Below, in pieces: positions 55,379 to 64,000 of a DNA stretch of 64,000 bases (position 1 is the first letter of the stretch; each line of letters starts with the position of its first letter). The position numbers and the translations under genes are program-made. The DNA comes from Muscardinus avellanarius (lineage: Eukaryota; Chordata; Mammalia; Rodentia; Gliridae), in assembly GCA_963383645.1 (NCBI GenBank), contig OY726557.1, positions 124,857,395 to 124,921,394 on the forward strand. Reading direction: 5' to 3'. A model generated the notes under the pieces. The model had not been told where the DNA came from, searched no databases, and saw nothing but the letters and a program-made list of their open reading frames with translations.

Positions 55379-55829
55379 TATCCTAATTTTTCATAGCTCA
55401 AATTATTTGAAAGATAAGTTAAAAAAAGGGGGGAGCCTCCTTTTAAGTTTTACTCATTGGTTTTCATTTTTAACGCATGCATTCAATCATTTATTGAAAC
55501 TGTATTGAGCGCCATTAGTAGTTAATACTTGTTTTTTAATCCAGGCAGCTTAGCTCTTTATTGTCTTGCTCTCCAAAACCACACAGAACAAGACAAATAG
55601 CATCATATTTTTTGGGGGGGAAACTATCATAACCCTGTACTCTCTTCTTCAGTGGTAATTCCTGTTTTACAAACTGAGAGGCCTTTTATCTCAGTGATAT
55701 TTTTTCAAGGAACCATTTGAGCCCCAAGCACCCTATTTTTAGAAAGTCCAGTCTCTCCTTTTTGAGATCATCCCACTCTTGATTGCCCAGGAAACTAAGG
55801 ACTTGTGAATTAGACCAGAGAACAATTCC
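55379..55829. other. Intergenic, no recognised feature
   Basis: Unique-looking sequence downstream of SPA17. Confidence 0.3.
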
Positions 55830-55838
55830 CTTTCCAAT

Positions 55839-55841
<3 letters not shown>

Positions 55842-55872
<31 letters not shown>

Positions 55873-56049
55873 GTGGTACTGGGGTTCCTGGAAACCCTTC
55901 TACCTCCAGGCTACACTCCCAGACCTATTTTTATACTTTTTTTATTTGGAAACAGGGTCTCTTAAGCCAGTGCACGCAGCTGGCTTTGAACCTGCACTAT
56001 CCTCCTGTCTCTGCCTCCCAAGCACAGGGATTACAAGCGTGCTGGCTCT
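55842..56049 (-). mobile_element. Young B1-ID SINE
   Basis: 12-bp duplication CTTTCCAATTCT (55830-55841, 56050-56061). Confidence 0.94.
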
Positions 56050-56061
56050 CTTTCCAATTCT

Positions 56062-57104
56062 AAAGGGAGTCTTGTTCAATAAACACTGCTGTCTTCTACT
56101 GTAATGAGCCAGCATAGTCCAGAAACCTGAGGTGTGATACCCTGGCTAGTTCCAATTCCTGCCTGCCCTACATGGATGCCTCCTGTTTGGATCCACATAT
56201 TATACCTCTCTTGGTTCGCCCATAAGGAGCCTGGTTGGCTCAGTTCTACAAAGTTTCTCAAAACAGCCAGGTTACACAATAATAGTGCTGTCCTCCAAAC
56301 ACTTAGATCCTTGCCTCAGGCTCAGATTTGTGTTTTGTGCAAAGCAATTTTGTTTCAAAAACCTTCCTTTGTCGATGAGTCTTAAACTCTACAACAGAGA
56401 TGCACCCAAGCAATCTTCTCCACTCCGACAGAAATCACTCCAGTGCTTAAAGGCTGTGGCATTCATTCTTTTAATCCCCACTCATCTCCACCAGGTAGCC
56501 TTCCTCCTTCCCAGGTCTTGCTGCCACCTGAGAGCTATATGCCAGCTAAACTTCAAGTCCCTAACAAACACTATCCTTAGGCCCTCTCCTCCAGGCTTAC
56601 AGAGGGAAAAATCAGTTCTCTGGGATCCTAGCTGCTCACTCCCCTGTTCCACCCAAAGCACCATCTCCAGCTTCTTCCCTTCTTAAAGCCATCCTGCTGG
56701 GAGGATTATCAGGGGGCCCAGAATTAATACAGAGACCTTCCCTGTCCCAGAGAAGAGACCAGGAGAAAGAGTTCTCTCTACAAAACAGGGGGTGGGGGAA
56801 TATACCAGATAGCTGCTTTCTCAGTACTTCTCTGGTATACACATTAAGTAATTAACACTGTGCTTTCCATATAGTCAGTTCACACATGGACGCACACATG
56901 CACACACAAGCACACAAATATAGTGATGATATTTATGGAGGAAAAGAAAAGTCAGGGATGGTCTTAATAACACAGCACAACACTTTATTAGCACTTATCT
57001 GGTTTTCTCTCTAGCTGCTTTTCAATTTTCTTTTCTAATAACTCTTCAATTCCCCAACCACTAAAGGCCCCTTAGACTCAGTCTCCTTGAGTCCTTGGCT
57101 CTTT
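56062..57104. other. Intergenic, no recognised gene
   Basis: Several short open frames (such as 56285-56686) have no recognisable domain. No exon signals with coding similarity were seen. Confidence 0.35.
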
Positions 57105-57157
57105 TTTTTTTTTTTAAGTACCAGAGGCTTTTCTACCTCCGGGCTATACTCCCAGAC

Positions 57158-57189
<32 letters not shown>

Positions 57190-57423
57190 AATATAGATAG
57201 ATAGATATAGATATAGATATTTTGGTTGTACTTGGGTAGAACTCAGGGGCTTTCTACCTCCAGGCTATACTCCCAGATCTATTTTATATTTTATTTGGAA
57301 CAGGGTCTCACTAAGTTGCTGAGAGCCTCACTAAGTAGCTAAGGCTGGCTTTGAACCTGTGCGATCCTCCTGTCTCAGCCTCCCAAGTGCTGGGATTACA
57401 AGCGTGCGCCACCACGCCCAGCT
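57105..57423 (-). mobile_element. B1-ID SINE with duplicated ID half around a CTAT/GATA hairpin
   Basis: Two antisense ID-half pieces (57118-57160 and 57228-57275) flank (CTAT)7 and (GATA)n, which are mutually complementary. CCTTGGCTC duplicates the target. Confidence 0.85.
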
Positions 57424-57429
57424 CCCTTG

Positions 57430-57910
57430 GCTCCTTTTTTATACCCAATTGTTCATCCCTCCCAGTTCCCTGACTTTACGAGCCGTTTCCATAGTGATTG
57501 CTCCCAGTTATTCAGCTGTCTCCCTAACATCCCTATTTGAATGTCTACTGATATCTCAAAAGGAGCACATCCAAAACGGCTCCTGATATTACTCCCCCCA
57601 CCCTGCCATATCTTTTTTTTTTTTTTTTTTTTTTGGTGGTACTGGGGTTCCTGGAAGTCCTTCTACCTCCAGGCTACACTCCCAGACCTATTTTATACTT
57701 TTTTAAAATTTCAAAACAGAGTCTCTTAAGCCAGGGCGGCTGGCTTCGAACCTGCACGATCCTCCTGTCTCCGCCCCCCAAGCACAGGAATTACAAGCGT
57801 GCGCAACCACGCCCGGCTTCCCCTGCCATATCTTAATTCTCACAGTGTTTCCCATCTCAGAAAATGACTACTCCATTCTTCCATTTATTCAGGTCAGATC
57901 CCTAGATTTA
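57430..57910 (+). mobile_element. L2 element split by a SINE
   Basis: Blocks TCCAAAACGGCTCCTGATAT and TTTCCCATCTCAGAAAATGA lie either side of the SINE in L2 order. Confidence 0.65.
57615..57820 (-). mobile_element. Young B1-ID SINE inside L2
   Basis: 14-bp duplication CCCTGCCATATCTT (57601-57614, 57821-57834). Confidence 0.94.
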
Positions 57911-58175
57911 TTCTAGGAATTGCGTTGTGCAACTACAGAGACGGAAGAGGCCCACAATATGCATCAACAAATAGAACCAGGAAATCCAGTGGCATAATTC
58001 AGTCTGGTTCTAAAACCTAGAGCCAGTGGGGCCAGAAGAGTGACGCTCAGGCCAAGGTCAAAGGCAAAGGCCAGAGAGGGCCTTCCGCTCTGGAGTCTTA
58101 CCGGGCACTCTCCTGTTTGTCGGGATAAGATGAATATCCCAGCTCCAAAAAAGAGGATTTGCCTACCATTCTCTG

Positions 58176-58180
<5 letters not shown>

Positions 58181-58220
<40 letters not shown>

Positions 58221-58399
58221 CGTTATTAAGTATTAAGCCCAGGGGCTTTCAGCCTCTGAGCTACATCCTCAGACCTATTTATTTATTAATTTATTTTGAA
58301 ATAGTCTTGCTAAGTTGCTGAGGCTGGCCCCAAACTTGTGATCTTCCTGTCTGAGCCTGCTAAGTACTGGGATTATAGGCATACACCACCACACCTGGC
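58181..58399 (-). mobile_element. B1-ID SINE with (TG)n
   Basis: Antisense copy whose tail is about 20 TG units. Confidence 0.87.
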
Positions 58400-58992
58400 T
58401 TTTTTGTTCTATGAAGATCTTCAGTGTCAGCACCCACATGGGTAAGGGCAGATCTTCTTGGCACAGTATTCTGATTCAAATGCTATTTTTTCCCAGAAAC
58501 ACCCAGAAGTGTTTATCAGCTATCTGGGCCTTCCTTTACCCAGTCAAGTATACATGTAAGAGTAACAATCCCACCCCCTTACCCTTTTCTACACAGCAGC
58601 CAAAGCATCCCATTATAATCTTTCATATCACTTCTCTGCTCATTTCACTAAGAGTAAGAAGAAAAGTCTTTGGAATGGTCTACAAAGCCCATGCAGACCT
58701 TTCCTCCTGTAATCTCTGACCCCATCTTGGTTGTTCACTGAGCTCTAGGCACACTGACCTCAAGCTTCTTCCTCAGACCTCCCTATCGCTTCCACCTCTG
58801 GGATTTTTTCTGCCTAGTTCTCTGCATCCCTGCTTGGAATGCTTTTTATCAGATATTGTCTCATTCCTTCAGATATCTAATGAACAAAAGCCAGTGAAAC
58901 CTTCCCTGTAGCCCTCACCTCAAATAGCTCCAAAAAGTAGCCTCTCTACTTCTCTTTCCTCTTCCTTTCTCAATTTTTCTCCACAATTTTTA

Positions 58993-61420
58993 TTCTTATG
59001 TGGATCATATTGAAAATGGCATGCATTCAGACTGTGCTTGGTGCCCTCTCCCCCATTTCCCCTTTCCCCCTCCCAACAATGGGTGAGGTTAACCTTTCTA
59101 CATTCATACCTTTACACATATTCTACTGTAGCTCCTCCATGAATCAGCCTCAGCCTCCTTCCTCTCCTACCCTTCCATTCTAACTTTGCTGAGGTTTCCC
59201 CTCCATTATCTGGAGTTGCACTGATATTTCTAATACTCCCTAGTTTGGGCATATTAGAGAAAACATATGTTCTTTCTCTTTCTGTGCTTGGCTGATGTCA
59301 CTTAACATAATGTTCTCCAGATCTTTCCATCTTCTTTTTTTTAAATTTTTTTATTGGTGCACTGTATTCATACATCATAATGGGATAAAAATAATACTTT
59401 TGTAGACATACATGCACACATCATCCAGTTAGCCCCTACCTGATCCCCACCCCGTTCCCTCTCCATCCCTCCTTCCCATGCTTGGCATAGTGGTTGACAT
59501 CTAGTATTATAGCAATTTATCCAATATTAACGTTGATAATCTCACATAACAGTTTCATTTGTCTGATACCAAGCTTTTGATGACATAAAGATAACATTTC
59601 AATATTTCTTTTTGCTTTCTTTCTTACCAGAGAATATTTCTTTCATTTTCTTTTTTAAGGTGAAACTATCATATATTTATCTATTTATTTTTCACAAAAA
59701 AAATCTATCCTAATATGGAATATGGACTCTAGATACACAAAACGATCTTGAAAAAGAACAAAGCTAGAAGATGTATATTTTCTGATTTCAAACCATATAA
59801 AGCTACAATAATTGAAACAGTGTAGTACTGTTATAAAGGCAGATATATAAACCATTGGAGTTAAAAGCCTAGAGATAAATTCTTCCATATATTGTCAAGT
59901 TATTTTTGATAAGGTCTCCATGAACATTTGGTGGAGGAAATAATTATCTTTTAACTTAATATTGTTGAAAAATAATAATTACATGAAAAAAATAAAATCG
60001 GAGCCTTACTTAACACCATATACAAATATTAACTCAAAATATATAAAAGACCTAAATATAAATCTTAAGACTATAAACTTTTAGAAGAAAATATGGGTCA
60101 TAAAACCTCAAAACATTGAAATTGGCGGTGATTTCTTGGATATGATTTCAATGGCACAGGCAACAAAAGGGTAAACTCCCTAAAAAATAAAAACGTATAT
60201 CCAAAGTCTTTCCATCTTCTTGAGAATTACATGGTTTTGTTCTTCTTTATAGCTGAGTAGAATTCCATTGTATTTATTTCCCATAATTTTTCAAGCCATT
60301 CATATGTTGATGGAGACCTAAGCTGGCTCCACATTTGGGCTATTAAAAATTGTGCTGCTATGAACATGGGTATTCATATGTTGCTGTAGTTCTCTGATTT
60401 CAACCCCTTTGGAAAGATACCCAGGAGTGGTTTAGCCGGATCATATGGTGGATTCATTCCCAGTTTTCTAAGAAATCTCCACACTGATCTCCATAGCAGC
60501 TAAACTAGTTTGCACTCCCACCAACAGTATAAAAATGTTCCTCTTTCCCCGCATCCCCATCAGTATTTGTTATTTGATTTCTTTATGCCTGCCACTCTAA
60601 TTGTGGTTAGATGGAATCTCAGAATAGTTTTGATTTGCATCTCCCTGATGGCTAATGCTGTTGAACATTTTTTCATGTATCTATTAGCCATTTTACATGG
60701 AGAAAGAAAAGATCCAGAATAGCCAAAGCAATCCTCAGCAATAAGAACCATGCAGGAGGCATCACAATCCCTGACTTCAAATTATACTATAGAGCAATCA
60801 TAGTAAAAACAGCATAGTATTGGCACAACAGGCATACTGACCAGTGGAACAGAATAGAAGATAAAGAAACAAACCCACACATCTATAGTCAACTGATCTT
60901 TGAAAAAGAGGCCAAACTCATACGCTGGAAAAAAGACAGCCTTTTCAACAAATGGTGCTGGGAGAACTGGCTATCCATTTGTAGAAGGTTGGATCTGAAT
61001 CCTTACCTCTCACCATGCACAGGAATCAACTTGAGATGGATCAAAGACTTAGAAATTAGACCAGAGACTGTGAAGTTATTAGAGGAGGGCATAGGCTCAA
61101 CACTCCAACATATAGGCACAGGCAGTAACTTTCTCAACAAGACCTCCAACACAAGAAATTAAAGCAAGAATTAACAAGTGGAATGGCATCAAACTAAAAA
61201 GTCTATTCTCATCAAAGGAAACCATCAAGAATCTAAAGAGGAAGCCTACAGAATGGGAGAAGATCTTTACCAGCCACCACTCTGATATGGGGCTAATATC
61301 CAGAATATACAAAGAGCTCAAAAGACTCTACTATAGCAAAACAACCCACCCAATCAAGAAATGGGCAGCTGAACTGAATAGACATTTCACAAAAGAAGAG
61401 ATAGAAATGGCCAATAGATG
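58993..61420 (-). mobile_element. 5'-inverted L1 (family A) inside L2
   Basis: 58993-59336 and 60222-60696 are antisense L1 3' UTR and late ORF2. 60703-61420 is sense ORF2 ([13 protein letters not shown] through EMANRC). The two ORF2 pieces meet at overlapping GGCYAATAGAT sequence. Flanks TTCTCCACAATTTTTA and TTCTCCCAATTTTTA fit a target duplication. Confidence 0.85.
59337..60206 (-). mobile_element. Second 5'-inverted L1 (family B) nested in the first
   Basis: 59337-59640 is antisense family-B 3' UTR. 59690-60206 is sense ORF2 with an intact-looking reverse frame at 59685-59888. Perfect 15-bp duplication TCTTTCCATCTTCTT (59322-59336, 60207-60221). Confidence 0.9.
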
Positions 61421-61873
61421 TTCTCCCAATTTTTAAAAACCATCTAATATATCTTGTTTATTACTTGCTTCCCCCTGGCAGAATTTAGCAAATTTGGCAT
61501 TTTGTTTGTTGCATTGTACCTTTATTACATGTAGCAGGAAAAAGTGAATCATTTCTATTCACTTGCACAAAAGTGAGGAGAGCCCTAGTAAGTATCTCCT
61601 CTTGTCTGCTAAGCTTTTATTGGACTACATGTGTACCCTGAGTCAATCTTTGAGGCCAGGAAAAAGGAATATGCCTGTCACTAGAATGAGTACCTGGAGG
61701 AGAAGGTCAGTCAGTTCTGCAAAAAAAAAAACTGGCTGAAGTGAAGTAAATTTACATTTCCTAGAGGAAACAGTCATGTTTTTATGAGGGAGGGATAATG
61801 AATGCTGAGAAGGCAAACAAATATGCATTACAATATTTTAATCACCACTGGCTTCTCACTACACTGTATTGTT

Positions 61874-62108
61874 TGTTTATTTATTTATTTATTTATTTAC
61901 TTATTTATTTGCAGTACTGGGAATGGAACCAGGGGCATTCTACCTCCAAGCTACATCCCCAGCCCTATCTTTTATTCTTTATTTTGAAACAGGGTCTCAC
62001 TGAGTTGCAAAGGGCCTCACTAAGTAGTAGCTGAGGCTGTACTCAAGCCACAATCCTGTCTCAGCCTCCCGAATGCTGAGATTACAAGCGTGCGCCACCA
62101 TGCCTGGC
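61874..62108 (-). mobile_element. B1-ID SINE
   Basis: (TTTA)n start. Near-perfect duplication ACACTGYATTGTTT. Confidence 0.93.
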
Positions 62109-62299
62109 TACACTGCATTGTTTAATAAAGGGCTGTCAAAAACAATGGCTGGAGAAGTGTCAAGAATGAACAGGGGGGGAAAAATCGTAAAGAGGTTAAC
62201 AAGACATAGCAATGTCAAATATGGGGAGCCTGCCACATCAATTCCATTGCTAAATGATGCTTCTTGGAATTGGGCCATGCAAGGATCTCCCTAAGAGCT

Positions 62300-62368
<69 letters not shown>

Positions 62369-62925
62369 ATTGTTTTATTTTAGAAATACATGCAACCTTT
62401 TTCTCTGTGGGAAACGAAGTATGAGAGTTTGTCAACATGGAAACATATACAACATTATGAACACCATACCTATAGAAATAGAATCTTTTGTCATGATCAT
62501 CAATCAGTCCTTTTGAAAAAATTTAAGTACGGAATAATCTGGAGGGACCTGGAGCTCAGCCAGACAGTGTCTCTGTGATTCAGAAATTAACTCAGGATGA
62601 GGTCCTGGATTGTCACTATCATTCTGCTTCTAAACATACTATATCATGCACTAATCTGATTCTAAAGCAAACTAAATAGTGATTTGCCTAATGTCTCAAT
62701 AAAATTAACTCAGCAGTTTCTCTCTATACCTGAAAACTCAAGCTTGGGAACATTTTGCCAGGTACCATATTTTCTTTAGCCTTCCTCCCCCATAATACCA
62801 TGTTCTTGGAGGGGATTTGATTTGGTTGGTTTTGCTTTTGGTTTTGGTGGGCAGACAGAAGCAAGACCCTAAGTGCCTACATGCCTGTCTCTTGGTTGGA
62901 GGATATTTCCCTCTCCTAAATATCT
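62109..62925. other. Intergenic sequence with (GA)n
   Basis: (GA)30 at 62306-62366. No gene recognised. Confidence 0.4.
62306..62366 (+). repeat. (GA)n microsatellite
   Basis: About 30 perfect GA units. Confidence 0.97.
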
Positions 62926-63151
62926 TTTTTTTTTTTTTTTTGGTGGTACTAGGGGTGGAAACCAGAGGCTTTCTACCTCTGGGCTATACTCCTATACTCC
63001 CAGACCTATTTTATATTTTATTAGAAACAGGGTTTCACTGAGTTGCTGAGAGCCTCACTAAGTAGCTGAGGCTGGCTTCGAACCTGTGTGATCCTCCTGT
63101 CTCAGCCTACCAAGCATGGGGATTACAAGTGTGCACCGCCACGCCCGGCTC
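62926..63151 (-). mobile_element. B1-ID SINE
   Basis: 18-bp duplication TCCCTCTCCTAAATATCT (62908-62925, 63152-63169). Confidence 0.95.
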
Positions 63152-63637
63152 TCCCTCTCCTAAATATCTCAAGACCCATTTTGTACCAATTTGTGGTGTT
63201 GACAAACTCATTTCCAATCTGAAGTATTTTGTACAAATACAGCTTATGGAATTAACAATTATTCTCTCAGAATGGAGTGTCCATGCAGAACACAATAATT
63301 CAGAATGGAAAGCTATGAATGAAATATGCTTGGAAGCAAACAGGCTCTGTTGTATGGAGCCAAACATTAAAGTCTGCTGATTAGTGACGTTATTCTAACT
63401 GGAATCTCAAGAACCACCACACTCATTGCCACATGCCCTGATAAAGGACTGTCTGCACGCCACAATCAGCAGATCACCACAGTTCATGTCGTATACAAAC
63501 GTGCCCCCGGGGGAGGCAGATGTCATGGGGAAGTGTGAGAATCGTTGTCATTCTGCTCCAAAGGTATACTCCTGTCTCAGAAGTCTTCCAACCAAGACCT
63601 AAACTGTCTTGCTCCATTGAAATTGTATTACAAAAAA

Positions 63638-63708
63638 GTGGAGCCTGGTTGGATAAATCAAAGGTAGAATGCCCTTGGGTTCCACTCCCAGAACTAAAAA
63701 AAAAAAGG
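63638..63708 (+). mobile_element. ID-half SINE remnant
   Basis: AAAGGTAGAATGCCCTTGGG and CCACTCCCAGAAC with poly(A). Confidence 0.65.
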
Positions 63709-63739
63709 ACTAAACTTGCTTTATAACAACCCACTTGTA

Positions 63740-63925
63740 GTAACTAATCCAAAACTGAAGAAGTGAGAACTCATCACTCCCACTCCCAAGAGCATTAAAA
63801 TGTTCATAAGGGCTCCACCCACCCTGTGACCCCTAGACCTCCCCCTAGACCCTACCTCTCAGCACTGCTGCATTGAGGTATTAAACCTCAACATGAGCTT
63901 TGGTGGGGACAAACCCTAGCAGCTA
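63740..63925 (-). mobile_element. MST/THE1-type LTR fragment
   Basis: CTCCACCCACCCTGTGACCC, the CCTAGACCCTACCTC block and ACCTCAACATGAGCTTTGGT with GGGGACAAACC are reverse MaLR LTR motifs. Confidence 0.7.
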
Positions 63926-63945
63926 CTCTCCTTAATAATTGTGCC

Positions 63946-64000
63946 TTAGCCAGGCGTGGCGGCGCACACTTGTAATCCCCGCAATTGGGAGGCTGAGACA
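63946..64000 (+). mobile_element. B1-ID SINE, cut by right edge
   Basis: Left monomer start GCCAGGCGTGGCGGCGCAC through GAGGCTGAGACA. Confidence 0.9.

Larger units (their letters stand above)
58600..61540 (+). mobile_element. L2 element split by a 2.4-kb L1 nest
   Basis: L2 at 58600-58992 continues at 61421-61540 (CTTGTTTATTACTTGC, CCCCCTGGCAGAAT). Confidence 0.65.

Noticed and set aside
56285..56686. 133-codon frame downstream of SPA17, considered as a possible NRGN exon
   Set aside because: It lacks the neurogranin IQ sequence and composition. NRGN probably lies beyond the right edge.

Overview
The window is vertebrate nuclear DNA, almost certainly from a squirrel-family rodent (Sciuridae: ground squirrel, marmot or tree squirrel). 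The main evidence is its dominant repeat: more than 60 copies of a dimeric SINE with a 7SL/B1-like left half joined by an A-rich linker to a tRNA/ID-like right half. That architecture is known from sciurids and related rodents (B1-dID / MEN type). Older MIR, L2, MaLR-type LTR and several L1 lineages fill most of the rest.

Two protein-coding genes can be read exon by exon; they lie head to head around one CpG island at about 38.2-39.05 kb. SIAE (sialate O-acetylesterase) runs leftward. Its first seven coding exons (322 codons, all with GT-AG junctions and consistent phase) lie between 38,494 and 13,328, and the last ~200 residues are off the left edge. SPA17 (sperm autoantigenic protein 17) runs rightward. 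All four coding exons (151 codons) lie between 41,342 and 54,587, followed by a poly(A) signal at 54,735. The shared promoter has GC boxes and, on the SPA17 side, a well-matched RFX-type X-box, which fits a cilium/flagellum gene.

Layout: 1-10 kb is a nest of retroelements downstream of SIAE exon 7. It includes a degraded L1 that received an antisense L1 3' fragment, several SINEs, a 5'-inverted L1, and a 3.76-kb composite element (3355-7111) bounded by a perfect 18-bp target-site duplication. That composite joins an L1-like 5' leader, a GC-rich 100-bp higher-order minisatellite and an L1 3' UTR, with no ORF1 or ORF2. It resembles the primate SVA plan and is the most interesting object here. 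10-38 kb is SIAE introns and exons. 38-39 kb is the bidirectional promoter. 39-54.8 kb is SPA17 with a solo LTR in its last intron. 55-64 kb is intergenic, with an L2 split by a 5'-inverted L1 that was itself split by a second 5'-inverted L1.

The two genes share a promoter but not a pathway: SIAE removes O-acetyl groups from sialic acids in lysosomal/secretory compartments, while SPA17 is an RIIa/IQ protein of the sperm fibrous sheath and motile cilia. No prokaryotic features, CRISPR arrays, rRNA or functional tRNA genes were seen. SINE and other repeat boundaries are hand-read and usually good to about 5-20 bases. Exon boundaries are base-exact under the stated splice sites.
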